Assembly (NCBI GenBank): GCA_012515695.1
Contig: JAAYXX010000197.1
Location: forward strand, 1 to 14,525
Direction: 5' to 3'
Origin: Chloroflexota bacterium
Lineage (GTDB): Bacteria > Chloroflexota > Anaerolineae > UBA1429
Length of the DNA: 14,525 nucleotides
The position numbers and the translations under genes were made by a program. Within the stretch, counting starts at the first letter, position 1. Every line of letters starts with the position of its first letter. Below, piece by piece: positions 1 through 7,506 of the stretch. The notes below the pieces were generated by a model. The model was given only the letters and a program-made list of their open reading frames with translations. It had not been told where the DNA came from and did no database searches.

Positions 1-54
1 AGCGAAAGCCATCGCGCAGCGAAAACGTCACCGATCGAGGAATTGAGCCAATAA
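1..54 (+). CDS. possible 3' end of an upstream gene (partial)
   Basis: Reading from base 1, frame 1 is open to TAA at 52-54 and would give a short tail ending in PIEELSQ. Frame 2 is also open, to TGA at 44-46, and would give a basic tail, so the frame cannot be decided. An upstream + strand gene ending here would sit about 17 bases before the start at 72, which would suit an operon. Frame 3 is open too and is continuous with the next gene, so the alternative is that there is no separate gene and the next one starts outside the window. Confidence 0.22.
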   Translation, partial: SESHRAAKTSPIEELSQ

Positions 55-61
55 CCTTCAT

Positions 62-69
62 GGAGGTGA
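62..69 (+). promoter_or_regulatory. Shine-Dalgarno site that fixes the start of the toroid gene
   Basis: GGAGGTGA lies with its GGAGG core 5 bases before the ATG at 72. It begins inside the alternative upstream ATG (60-62), which has no comparable site. This supports a start at 72. Confidence 0.65.
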
Positions 70-71
70 GC

Positions 72-1079
72 ATGAACGCTCAGGATTTCTGGCAATGCGC
101 CGAAAAAAGCGCCGATTGGTTGATCTCACAGCAGGCGGAAGATGGGCGATGGAAGCCCATCACGCAACCCGTGGTAGACGCCTACTATAAGGCTTCGTGG
201 GCGCTGTCCCTCATGGGCCGCCCCACCGCCGCCCATCGCTCCCTCGACTATGCCGCCCGCCATCTGTTACAGCCCAACGGAGACGTGCAGCCCCGCCAGA
301 ATCGCTGGCATTCGGAGGTGCATTACCCCTACGCGAACGCCTATTTCGTCATGGGCGGCGTTCGGCTGGCGCGCTATGACGTGGCCTGGCCCGCCATGTG
401 TTTCCTGCGGACTCTGCAAAGCCCTGCATCGGGGGCTTTTGCCTCCGTGTATACTGAGGATAATATCCCGGTGCGCTGCGATACCATGTCCACCGCCGGG
501 GCCGGTCTCGCCTGTCTGGCCGCCGGGTGCCTGGACGCAGCCTGCCGTGCCGCCGACTGGCTGCAAGCTCTGGTCGAGCGCCAGCCCACCCCTGACAGAG
601 CCTTTTTCTGCACCGTGGACGCGGAGAACAATCTGGTGACCCAGTTCCCCGAGTCGGATTCTCCCTGGCGAGTGGTCCGCACCGACCAACCCAACCAGAT
701 CTGGTATGCCGTGGGGCTGCCCTTTGCCTTCTTGATCAAGCTGGCTCAGGCCACCGCCCGGATGGAATACCTGCACCTGGCCCTCTGGTTCTTTGACTTT
801 CAGCAGCGCTGCGTGAACCCCTGGGCGGGGCCATCCAGCGGCAAGGCGGGCTGGGGTTGCGCCGAGTTGTACCGCATGACCGGCGAGGCTCGCTACCGCG
901 ACATTGCCCTGTCCATCGGTGAGTATATGGCCGGGTTCCAGGCTCCCGACGGCTCTTTCCAGATTCCGTTGAGCGCGCCCTACGACCCGCAGCGCCCGCT
1001 CACCCCTGGCGATTTCGACTTGACCGCCGAGTACACCGTGTGGCTGGGCGAGATTGCCGCCAACCTGCTCGTCCGCTAG
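72..1079 (+). CDS. alpha/alpha-toroid protein of unknown function (terpenoid-cyclase / six-hairpin-glycosidase-like)
   Basis: This 335-residue protein is not a family I can name. It is made of successive helix pairs rich in Trp, Tyr and Ala, and carries two sequences like the QW repeats of toroid enzymes: QQAEDGRW at about residues 20-27 and FQAPDGSF at about 289-296. Central segments such as HYPYANAYFVMGG and SPWRVVRTDQPNQIWYAVG look like the inner helices of an (alpha/alpha) barrel. No signal peptide or membrane segment is visible, so it is probably cytosolic. I chose the ATG at 72 because GGAGGTGA (62-69) lies just before it; the ATG at 60 has no such site, although the frame stays open to the window edge. 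It is convergent with malQ. By analogy with the fold it could act on a carbohydrate or an isoprenoid, but no catalytic residues can be assigned. Confidence 0.75.
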   Translation: MNAQDFWQCAEKSADWLISQQAEDGRWKPITQPVVDAYYKASWALSLMGRPTAAHRSLDYAARHLLQPNGDVQPRQNRWHSEVHYPYANAYFVMGGVRLARYDVAWPAMCFLRTLQSPASGAFASVYTEDNIPVRCDTMSTAGAGLACLAAGCLDAACRAADWLQALVERQPTPDRAFFCTVDAENNLVTQFPESDSPWRVVRTDQPNQIWYAVGLPFAFLIKLAQATARMEYLHLALWFFDFQQRCVNPWAGPSSGKAGWGCAELYRMTGEARYRDIALSIGEYMAGFQAPDGSFQIPLSAPYDPQRPLTPGDFDLTAEYTVWLGEIAANLLVR

Positions 1080-1087
1080 GCGACAAA

Positions 1088-1123
1088 AGCGGCGGATGCC
1101 CTCCGACGAGGGTATCCGCCGCT
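1088..1123. terminator. bidirectional intrinsic terminator between the toroid gene and malQ
   Basis: A 16-bp stem (1088-1103 with 1108-1123, one G-U pair) closes a 4-base loop, CGAC. On the minus strand it is followed by TTTTGTCG, which fits malQ transcription; on the plus strand it starts 8 bases after the toroid stop codon. Its position between two convergent genes supports use in both directions. Confidence 0.75.
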
Positions 1124-1148
1124 CTGCTTGCATCGCAGGCCTGCCGCG

Positions 1149-2711
1149 CTATTCCTGGCCCTCCTCGTATTCCAGAACCAGCAGCTCTTCCTCCTCTTCT
1201 TCCCCTTCCTTCTTGGGCTTTTCCCAGCGGCCCGACACCGTCGCCAATTGCCGCATAAACCGCGCCAGCCCGTCGGACAGCGCCCCCGCGGGATAGCGCC
1301 ACGCCCAGTTGCCATGCGGGCGGCCTGGCTTGTTCATGCGCGCCTCCGTTCCCAGCCCCAACACATCCTGCAAGGGATAGATCGCCATGTCAGCCACCGA
1401 GTTCAACACCAGCCGGATAGCCGTCCAGTGGATGGCGCTGCCGTCCGTCCCGGTATACACGCGCACCCTGTCCTTGATATCCTCCGCCTCGGCTTTATAC
1501 CAGCCCACGGTGGTGTCATTGTCATGGGTGGCTGTATAGGCCACGCTGTTGTGGCGATAGTTATAGGGGAGATGAGGATTGGCGGGGTTGCCGCCAAAGG
1601 CAAAGTGCAGCACGGTCATCCCCGGCAGGTTGAACGCATCCCGCAGCTCGGTCACATCCTGCGAGATCAACCCCAGGTCTTCGGCGATGATGGGCAATCC
1701 GCCAAATCGCTTCTGCACCGCCCTCAAAAAGTCCGCGCCCGGCCCGCGCACCCATCGCCCGCTCTCGGCGGTCTCTTCGCCTGCGGGCACTTCCCAATAG
1801 CCAGAGAACCCCCGGAAATGATCCAGGCGCACCATATCCACCTTGCGAAACACCGAAGCCAGCCGCTCCATCCACCAGGCGTATCCATTCTCCCGCATCT
1901 TCTTCCAGCGATAGAGCGGATTGCCCCACAGTTGCCCGGTGGGGCTGAAATAGTCGGGCGGCACACCCGCCACCACATAGGGGTGGCCTCGATCATCCAG
2001 CCGGAAAAGCTCCTGATTGCCCCAAACATCGGCGCTGTCGTGCCCCACGAAAATCGGCAGGTCGCCTACGATAGTAACACCGGCCTTGTGCGCATAAGTC
2101 CGCACGCTCTGCCATTGCCGGGCGAACTGGAATTGCAGATAGCGATGATAGTTGACCTCATCGCTCAACACGTTGCGCCAGCGGGCCGTCGCCTCTTCGC
2201 GGTGCAGCGCAATATCCTCCGGCCACTCGATCCAGGGCCGCCCGTTGAAATGCCCCTTGAGCGCCATGAACAGCGCATAATCTTCCAGCCAACTCTCCTG
2301 CGCGTCACAAAAGGCGATAAACTCTTGATAGAGCGATTCGGGCGCATGTTGCTTGAAGCGGTAGTAGGAATGCCGCAACACACGGTCCTTGAACTCGATC
2401 ACCCGCCCATAATCCACATGGTCATCAGGGAATGGCTGCTCCACTTTGACATCGGCCGGCGCCAACAGCCCTTCGTCAATCAGGCGATCCAGCGCAATGA
2501 GCAGGTGATTCCCGGCAAACGACGAGAAGGGTTGATAGGGCGAGTCGCCATAGCCAGTCGGCCCCAAGGGGAGAATCTGCCAGAGCGTCTGGCCCGCCTG
2601 CTGTAGAAACTCGATAAACCGATACAGGCTGTCGTTCAACTCCCCGATTCCATAAGGCCCCGGCATGGAGGTCGGGTGGCAGAGAATCCCACATCTTCTT
2701 TTTGAAGGCAT
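1149..2711 (-). CDS. malQ: 4-alpha-glucanotransferase (amylomaltase, GH77)
   Basis: The enzyme transfers alpha-1,4-glucan segments between maltooligosaccharides and works in cytosolic maltodextrin or glycogen use. The 520 residues match the usual length of the short bacterial family. The start HPTSMPGPYGIGELN (12-26) and LPLGPTGYGDSPYQP (48-61) are typical of GH77. The catalytic set is visible: nucleophile Asp297 in VRLDHFRGF, acid/base Glu344 in IIAEDLG, and Asp397 in THDNDTT; GRPHGNWAWR (463-472) follows. The ATG at 2711 is preceded by GGAGGG and fits the family N-terminus. The odd part is the C-terminal 20 or so residues, which hold a run of six Glu (504-509) and are probably disordered. 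It lies divergent from an MFS transporter and convergent with the toroid gene. Confidence 0.97.
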   Translation of the reverse strand: MPSKRRCGILCHPTSMPGPYGIGELNDSLYRFIEFLQQAGQTLWQILPLGPTGYGDSPYQPFSSFAGNHLLIALDRLIDEGLLAPADVKVEQPFPDDHVDYGRVIEFKDRVLRHSYYRFKQHAPESLYQEFIAFCDAQESWLEDYALFMALKGHFNGRPWIEWPEDIALHREEATARWRNVLSDEVNYHRYLQFQFARQWQSVRTYAHKAGVTIVGDLPIFVGHDSADVWGNQELFRLDDRGHPYVVAGVPPDYFSPTGQLWGNPLYRWKKMRENGYAWWMERLASVFRKVDMVRLDHFRGFSGYWEVPAGEETAESGRWVRGPGADFLRAVQKRFGGLPIIAEDLGLISQDVTELRDAFNLPGMTVLHFAFGGNPANPHLPYNYRHNSVAYTATHDNDTTVGWYKAEAEDIKDRVRVYTGTDGSAIHWTAIRLVLNSVADMAIYPLQDVLGLGTEARMNKPGRPHGNWAWRYPAGALSDGLARFMRQLATVSGRWEKPKKEGEEEEEELLVLEYEEGQE

Positions 2712-2768
2712 AAACCCTCCAGGCTCGCATAAGCCACTCTACATGTCCAGATACGCTCCCTCTGCACG

Positions 2769-2797
2769 ATGATATCACCCCGCCGAATCACGGTCAA
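2769..2797 (-). promoter_or_regulatory. malQ promoter
   Basis: Read on the minus strand, TTGACC (2797-2792) is followed after exactly 17 bases by TATCAT (2774-2769), five of six matches to each sigma70 hexamer. Transcription would start near 2762, giving a leader of about 50 bases before the malQ ATG. Confidence 0.65.
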
Positions 2798-2851
2798 ACA
2801 TCGAATGCACGCGGCCACGGGCGTATGTTCCTCTCCCCCACGCTTGCGGGC

Positions 2852-2880
2852 TTGAAGGCGCGCAACAAACAGTGTAAGAT
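2852..2880 (+). promoter_or_regulatory. promoter of the MFS transporter gene
   Basis: TTGAAG (2852-2857), a 17-base spacer and TAAGAT (2875-2880) give four of six matches in each hexamer. They lie 35 bases before the ATG at 2916, whose GGAG site is at 2905-2908. The promoter points away from the malQ promoter in the same gap. Confidence 0.5.
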
Positions 2881-2915
2881 CATTCCACACCCATACCGCT
2901 CGACGGAGAAACACC

Positions 2916-4193
2916 ATGCAACCCAAACGGCGCTGGCTCGTGCTCGTCATCTTTTACGGGTTCATCTTGTTGCACCAGTCGGACAAGCTGCTCATTGGCC
3001 CCTTGACCACGCCGATCATCCAGGAATTTGGCATCACTCAGGCCCAGATGGGCGCCGTCTCTAGCTTTGCCATCGTCGTCTCGGCGGTCCTCTACCCCAT
3101 CTGGGGATATCTGTACGACCGTTATGCGCGGCCCAGGCTGCTGGCGCTGGCCTCCTTCATCTGGGGCGCAACCACCTGGCTGAACGCCCTGGCTCCCACC
3201 TATCGCGCCTTCCTGGTTACTCGCGCCTCGACAGGCATTGACGATTCGAGCTACCCCGGCATTCACAGCCTGCTGTCAGACTATTTCGGGCCGCGCATTC
3301 GGGGCAAGGTGTTCGGCGCGCTCGACACCGCCATGCCCTTTGGCTATATGCTCGGCCTGATCCTGGCCACCACCCTGGGGGCGTCGCTGGGCTGGCGCAA
3401 GGTGTTCTTGCTTACCGGCGCCGTGGGCGTCGTGCTGTCCGTCCTCATCCTGTTGTTCGTCCGCGACCTGCCCCGTGGTCACGCAGAGCCAGAGATGCAG
3501 GGCCTGGAGCAGGTGCCCACCTTTCACTTTGACTGGCGCGTCGCCAAGCAGGCCCTCAAGAACCCCAGCATCCGCCTGGTGTTCGCGCAGGGCTTTTTCG
3601 GCGTGTTTCCCTGGAATGTGCTCACCTACTGGTTCTTTCGCTACCTGGAGACCGAGCGCGGCTTTACCTCCGGCCAGGCCACAACGACCATGATGATCGC
3701 CGTTGTCGCGCTGGCCTGCGGCTACTTTGTGGGGGGCAGCATCGGCGACGCGCTATTCCACCGCACCCCCAGGGGCCGGGTCATCACCGCCATGAGCGGC
3801 GTGCTGCTGGGCGTCGTGTTCCTGGTCTCGGCGCTAAATATCCCCATCGGCAACACGCTGATCTTTACCGTGCTCATGGGGCTGACCGGCATCACCATGT
3901 CAATGGCCGCCCCGAATGTGCTTGCCACCGTGCAAGATATTACCGAGCCGGAGGTACGCAGCACCACGCTGGCGCTCTTGAGCCTTGTCGAAAACGCGGG
4001 CGCGGCGCTCTCGCCGTGGCTGGCGGGCCTGATCGCCGACCATTCCTCGCTGCGAGTCGCCATTCTGGGCATTTGCGTCGTTACCTGGCTGCTGTGCGCG
4101 CTGTTCTTTGGCCTGTTGGCGCGCGTCGTCCCCGCCGATATTCAACGCTTCCGGCGCACCATGCGCGAGCGGGCCACCCTGGCGCATGGATAG
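2916..4193 (+). CDS. major facilitator superfamily (MFS) transporter
   Basis: This 425-residue inner-membrane protein has about twelve hydrophobic segments in two halves, split by a hydrophilic loop at roughly residues 184-215. The MFS signature between helices 2 and 3 is visible as GYLYDRYARPR (64-74), with a second charged loop, GDALFHRTPRGR, between helices 8 and 9. HQSDKLLIGPL (20-30) in helix 1 resembles the family's conserved Asp region. The style is that of the Spinster-like or organic-anion MFS groups, but the substrate cannot be read from the sequence. It is divergent from malQ, so a sugar or sugar derivative is conceivable, by neighbourhood only. The start is supported by GGAG seven bases before the ATG. 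A terminator-like hairpin lies at 4247-4283. Confidence 0.9.
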   Translation: MQPKRRWLVLVIFYGFILLHQSDKLLIGPLTTPIIQEFGITQAQMGAVSSFAIVVSAVLYPIWGYLYDRYARPRLLALASFIWGATTWLNALAPTYRAFLVTRASTGIDDSSYPGIHSLLSDYFGPRIRGKVFGALDTAMPFGYMLGLILATTLGASLGWRKVFLLTGAVGVVLSVLILLFVRDLPRGHAEPEMQGLEQVPTFHFDWRVAKQALKNPSIRLVFAQGFFGVFPWNVLTYWFFRYLETERGFTSGQATTTMMIAVVALACGYFVGGSIGDALFHRTPRGRVITAMSGVLLGVVFLVSALNIPIGNTLIFTVLMGLTGITMSMAAPNVLATVQDITEPEVRSTTLALLSLVENAGAALSPWLAGLIADHSSLRVAILGICVVTWLLCALFFGLLARVVPADIQRFRRTMRERATLAHG

Positions 4194-4213
4194 AACAGCG
4201 CCCGCCGATCATC

Positions 4214-4241
4214 TTGACCTCACCACAATCTGGATTATAAT
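4214..4241 (+). promoter_or_regulatory. strong promoter at the 5' end of the CDF gene
   Basis: TTGACC (4214-4219), a 16-base spacer and a perfect TATAAT (4236-4241) form one of the best promoters in the window. The -10 hexamer directly abuts the ATG at 4242, so RNA made here would begin near 4248, inside the longest possible reading frame. Confidence 0.65.
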
Positions 4242-5237
4242 ATGTCAAAGCCGCCCAACAGTGCTCGGTCTTGGGGCGGCTTTTCATTCGCGTGGGGTCT
4301 AGATATCTTGGGCGAGATCCAAAGAGTTGACATAGATAACGTTTCGCCTCATACCAGGCGTTTGTATGTGCAGGCCAGCATCGTAGCCCTGTTGGGCAAC
4401 GTGCTGCTCGTCATCGGCAAGGGGGCCGCCGCGCTGGTCAGTGGGTCCAGCGCGCTATACGCCGACGCGGCCAACTCGGCCGCCGATGTGGCCTATAGTA
4501 TGTTGATGGGGGTGGGGCTGTGGCTTGCGCTGCAACCGCCCGATCCCGGCCATCCTCACGGACACCGCCGGATCGAGTCGCTGGTCAGCCTGTTCATCGG
4601 CGGGGCAATAGCGCTGGCCGGTGTGGAAGCGGTGCGCGTGGGCTGGAGAACCTGGAATGAGGGGCCGCAGCCAATTACCTCTATCTGGGCCTATATCGCC
4701 CCCATAGTAACCATTCTGGCCAAAGGGGTCATGTTTTTGGTCGTGCGGCGACTGGGGCGCCGCGCCAATAGCCCGGCCATTCTCGCCTCGGCACGCGACA
4801 ACCTGACCGATGCTATCTCGTCGGCGATGGCGCTGGTGGGTATCCTGGGCAGCGTTTACCTGTTTGCCGCAGCAGACCCTCTGGCAGCGTTCATCGTGTC
4901 GGCCTGGATTTTCTACAGCGCGTGGGCTGTGCTGCGCGAGAGCATCAGCCACCTGATCGGCGGGGCAGCGCGCCCCGAATTGACCGACGCGGTGGTTGAC
5001 GCGGCGATGACCGTGCCGGGCGTGCTGAACGTCCATCAGGTGATTATCGAGTACGTCGGCCCGCAGGTGCGCGCAGACATGCACATTGATATGGACGGAA
5101 GCCTGCCGCTGGAGCAGGTTCACGCCGCCAGCGATGCCGTGCGCGAGGCCGTAGAAACCCTGGCCGAAGTGGATCACGCGTTCGTTCACGTGGAACCGGC
5201 GCACATCGAGACGCCCTCATCCGACCTACACCAATAA
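4242..5237 (+). CDS. cation diffusion facilitator (CDF) metal exporter, probably Mn2+-type
   Basis: CDF proteins export divalent metals from the cytosol in exchange for protons. The six-helix membrane domain spans about residues 43-235 and is followed by the usual cytosolic domain with scattered His (265, 281, 312, 316). The helix-2 site reads YADAANSAAD, giving Asn78 and Asp82; the helix-5 site reads DNLTD, giving Asp186 and Asp190. In this family HxxxD pairs mark zinc carriers, while N/D-xxxD with DxxxD marks the manganese group, so Mn2+ is my inference. HPHGHRRIE (104-112) is the typical helix 2-3 loop. The ATG at 4242 is only the outer limit: it has no ribosome site, abuts a TATAAT box and reads through a terminator-like hairpin. 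Likelier starts are TTG 4308, TTG 4362 or GTG 4368. Confidence 0.88.
   Translation: MSKPPNSARSWGGFSFAWGLDILGEIQRVDIDNVSPHTRRLYVQASIVALLGNVLLVIGKGAAALVSGSSALYADAANSAADVAYSMLMGVGLWLALQPPDPGHPHGHRRIESLVSLFIGGAIALAGVEAVRVGWRTWNEGPQPITSIWAYIAPIVTILAKGVMFLVVRRLGRRANSPAILASARDNLTDAISSAMALVGILGSVYLFAAADPLAAFIVSAWIFYSAWAVLRESISHLIGGAARPELTDAVVDAAMTVPGVLNVHQVIIEYVGPQVRADMHIDMDGSLPLEQVHAASDAVREAVETLAEVDHAFVHVEPAHIETPSSDLHQ
4247..4284 (+). terminator. terminator-like hairpin (end of the MFS transcript, or attenuator in the CDF leader)
   Basis: Bases 4247-4256 (AAAGCCGCCC) pair perfectly with 4274-4283 (GGGCGGCTTT) around a 17-base loop, and the 3' side runs into TTTTC. It lies 53 bases after the MFS stop codon, so it may end that transcript. 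It also lies at the expected start of RNA from the promoter at 4214-4241, where it would be a 5' hairpin or attenuator. Confidence 0.6.
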
Positions 5238-5253
5238 GCCCATCGCCGCGCTC

Positions 5254-5282
5254 TCGCCAAGCCCCCGTTTTCCGGGTATACT
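5254..5282 (+). promoter_or_regulatory. possible promoter of the PHP-domain gene
   Basis: TATACT (5277-5282) is a good -10 box; the hexamer 17 bases upstream, TCGCCA (5254-5259), is a modest -35. It lies in the 114-base gap before the GTG start at 5352. Confidence 0.35.
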
Positions 5283-5351
5283 TGGGAGCGGGAACGCCTT
5301 GACCGCACAGGCCAGTTCCAGCACCCTATTCGCGCTACATGGAGGCATCAA

Positions 5352-6704
5352 GTGAACACGAGCACAGCGGAGCAGAACCTGTCGAGTTTTGACCCAAAAG
5401 TGCGCCAGCAAGCCCTGGACGCTCTGGTCGCCGCCTGGCAAGCAGGGGAGATTCCTTGCGCGCCCCCCAACGACCAGCTCAACCTGCACTGTCACACTTT
5501 TTTCTCTTATAACGGTTACGGCCATTCCCCCTCCGCCCTGGCCTGGCTGGCCCGCAAACTGGGCTGGTATGCCGTGGGCACGGTGGATTTCGACGTGCTG
5601 GACGCCATGCAGGAATGCCTGGACGCTTGCGACCGGGTGCAGGTGCGGGGCATGGCCGGGATGGAAACCCGCGCCTATCTGCCCCAGTTCGCCACGCGAG
5701 AGATCAACTCCCCCGGCGAGCCGGGCATTCTCTACTATATGGGCGTGGGGTTTGTGTACGAGAAAACCCTCTCCCCCGCCGATGAGGCCCTGGCCGATTT
5801 GCGCCAGCGCGCCGCCGAGCGCAACCGCGACGTGGTGGCCCGCGTGAACGCCTACCTCGACCCGGTGGTCATTGACTATGACCGGGACGTGCTGCCCCTG
5901 ACGCCCGCCGGAAACGCCACGGAACGCCATATCCTGCTGGCCTATGATATCGCCGCCAGAAAACACTTCCCCGAACGCGAGGACCTATTGCGCTTTTGGG
6001 CGTCTCGGCTGGAAATGGACGTGGCGCAGGTGGACGCGTTCATGGGCGACGAGCCTTTCCCCCATGATGCCATCCGCAGCAAGCTGATCAAGCGGGGCGG
6101 CGTGGGCTATGTGCAGCCCGGCCCGGATACCTTCCCCCCCTTTGACGAGGTGACGGACACCATCATCAAGTTTCGGGCCATCCCCACTTATGCATGGCTA
6201 GACGGGACCAGCGCCGGGGAACAGGCCATTGAGGAATTGCTCGCGCTGGCGGTCAGCAAGGGGGTAGGCGCAATCAACATCATTCCCGACCGCAACTGGA
6301 ACATCAAAAACCCCGATGAGCGGGCGCTCAAAATTCAAAAGCTATACGAAGTGGTGCAACTGGCCCACGACATGGATCTGCCCATTCTGGTGGGAACCGA
6401 GATGAACAAGGCCGGGCAGAAAGTGGTGGATGATTTCGACGCCGAGCCGCTGCGCCCCTTGCACGCCGATTTCATCGCCGGGGCGCATTTCGTCTACGGC
6501 CACACCGTCATGGAGCGGGCGCTGCGCCAGGGCTATCAGAGCGAATGGGCGCTGGAATATCTGCCGGAACGCCGCGACCGCAACGCCTTCTATCAAGAGG
6601 TGGGCCGCCTGGTTCTGCCGGGTAAAGCGGCGCTGGCCCGCGTGGCGCAACTGTCCGACGCGCGCGAGCCGCAAGCCATCCTCGCCCGCTTGCAAGAACT
6701 CTAG
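5352..6704 (+). CDS. PHP-domain protein (predicted metal-dependent phosphoesterase) with altered motif II
   Basis: The 450-residue protein has the polymerase-and-histidinol-phosphatase fold, whose members hydrolyse phosphoesters with a cluster of divalent metals. Motif I is LHCHTFFSYNGYG, with His46 and His48. The usual TDH of motif II is replaced by VDFD (78-81), so the expected His is Phe80. GMETRAY (103-108) supplies the conserved Glu105, and His193 in ERHILLAY fits motif III. Later candidates are His379 and His384 in AHFVYGHT; a standard DxH is not obvious. The GTG at 5352 is chosen because GGAGG (5341-5345) lies six bases before it. There is no signal peptide, so it is cytosolic. The substrate is unknown. 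It lies between the CDF gene and the zinc-ribbon gene with clear gaps on both sides. Confidence 0.82.
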   Translation: MNTSTAEQNLSSFDPKVRQQALDALVAAWQAGEIPCAPPNDQLNLHCHTFFSYNGYGHSPSALAWLARKLGWYAVGTVDFDVLDAMQECLDACDRVQVRGMAGMETRAYLPQFATREINSPGEPGILYYMGVGFVYEKTLSPADEALADLRQRAAERNRDVVARVNAYLDPVVIDYDRDVLPLTPAGNATERHILLAYDIAARKHFPEREDLLRFWASRLEMDVAQVDAFMGDEPFPHDAIRSKLIKRGGVGYVQPGPDTFPPFDEVTDTIIKFRAIPTYAWLDGTSAGEQAIEELLALAVSKGVGAINIIPDRNWNIKNPDERALKIQKLYEVVQLAHDMDLPILVGTEMNKAGQKVVDDFDAEPLRPLHADFIAGAHFVYGHTVMERALRQGYQSEWALEYLPERRDRNAFYQEVGRLVLPGKAALARVAQLSDAREPQAILARLQEL

Positions 6705-6742
6705 CCCGGCTCCTGCTGGCGCGGGTTGACGTGCTCGAAACA

Positions 6743-6784
6743 GCCCCCCTGGGATTCGAACTTGGTTCCTGTCCCAGGAGGGGC
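6743..6784. terminator. GC-rich hairpin after the PHP gene (possible terminator)
   Basis: A 12-bp stem with one bulged A (6743-6754 with 6772-6784) closes a 17-base loop, 38 bases after the PHP stop. No T-run follows on the plus strand, and only TTTC on the minus strand, so a terminator role is uncertain. The loop side contains GGGATTCGAAC, which looks like the end of a tRNA, but no tRNA folds here. Confidence 0.35.
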
Positions 6785-6869
6785 ACCTGCATCGCCCCAC
6801 AGAACGCACCTCTTGCGGTTATCCCCCACCCTTTCGCCGCGCCAGCGCGACCCTGGCCGCTTCTGCGCG

Positions 6870-6875
6870 TATAAT
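6870..6875 (+). promoter_or_regulatory. -10 box of the zinc-ribbon gene
   Basis: A perfect TATAAT lies 59 bases before the ATG at 6935. The -35 side is weak: GCGACC at 6847-6852, spacer 17, matches only three of six. A GGAGGG ribosome site lies at 6925-6930. Confidence 0.45.
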
Positions 6876-6934
6876 ACATGTGAATGCGCAAAAGTGTGAG
6901 CTGCCGTTTGACCGTGGCTTGAACGGAGGGAAAT

Positions 6935-7471
6935 ATGCCCGATCTACTCGAAGTGTTCCGCGAGAAAGCAGATAGCCTGTTGTCATCTATCAATAGTCAG
7001 GGGGGTATTCGCAGCACCATCGACAGCCTGCGGCGCCAGATGGAGGCCGCGGACCGACGGCGAGCCATGTCCAAGGCCAAGTCGGAGCTAAAGCGCCTGA
7101 ATGAGCAGGTCACCGAGATGATCACCGCTGTGGGCGTGCAGGCGGTGGGCCTGCATCAGGCTGGCAAGCTGAACTCGATCGAACTGCGCCCCCTGTGCCA
7201 ACACATCGTCGAGCTAAAGCAAGAAGTGACCCGATTGGAGAGCGAGCTAGCCAAGATGGAGGCCGAAGTCGCGCAAGAAACGGCTGCCGCAGCCGTAGGC
7301 AAGTGCCCGCACTGCGGGCAATCGGTCTCGGACAATAGCTCGTTCTGTCCCTACTGCGGGCAACGCATAGAAAAGCCCCAGGAGCGTTTTTGCGCCGCGT
7401 GCGGGTCCAGCTTGCGGCCAGGGTCCAAGTTCTGCGCCAGATGCGGTCGGCCAACGAGCACACCCGGCTGA
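6935..7471 (+). CDS. coiled-coil protein with two C-terminal zinc ribbons
   Basis: The 178 residues fall into two parts. Residues about 27-118 are charged helices of coiled-coil type, rich in Glu, Lys, Arg and Gln. The C-terminus holds two CxxC...CxxC zinc ribbons: Cys124/127/138/141 and Cys153/156/167/170, separated by a short linker. Each would bind one Zn2+. Such double ribbons usually mediate contacts with proteins or nucleic acids, but I do not recognise a named family. There is no signal peptide or membrane segment, so it is cytosolic. GGAGGG lies four bases before the ATG, and a TATAAT box lies upstream. It seems to be transcribed alone; repeats begin about 35 bases after its stop. Confidence 0.8.
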   Translation: MPDLLEVFREKADSLLSSINSQGGIRSTIDSLRRQMEAADRRRAMSKAKSELKRLNEQVTEMITAVGVQAVGLHQAGKLNSIELRPLCQHIVELKQEVTRLESELAKMEAEVAQETAAAAVGKCPHCGQSVSDNSSFCPYCGQRIEKPQERFCAACGSSLRPGSKFCARCGRPTSTPG

Positions 7472-7506
7472 TGCTGCCGATGCCCCGCCAGCGGCATATA
7501 TGCCGA

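Noticed and set aside
267..1133. Long minus-strand reading frame opposite the toroid gene
   Set aside because: It has no family signature and mirrors the codon pattern of the plus-strand gene, which has a ribosome site and recognisable motifs.
1128..2606. 492-codon plus-strand reading frame opposite malQ
   Set aside because: malQ on the other strand has all catalytic motifs; this frame is its antisense shadow.
4327..4355. Second promoter for the CDF gene from TTGACA at 4327
   Set aside because: At a 17-base spacing the -10 position reads CATACC, which is too weak.
6743..6830. tRNA on the minus strand, suggested by GGGATTCGAAC
   Set aside because: The stem flanking TTCGAAT does not pair (CCAAG against CCCAG), and no matching acceptor, D or anticodon arms are found; the bases instead form one long hairpin.
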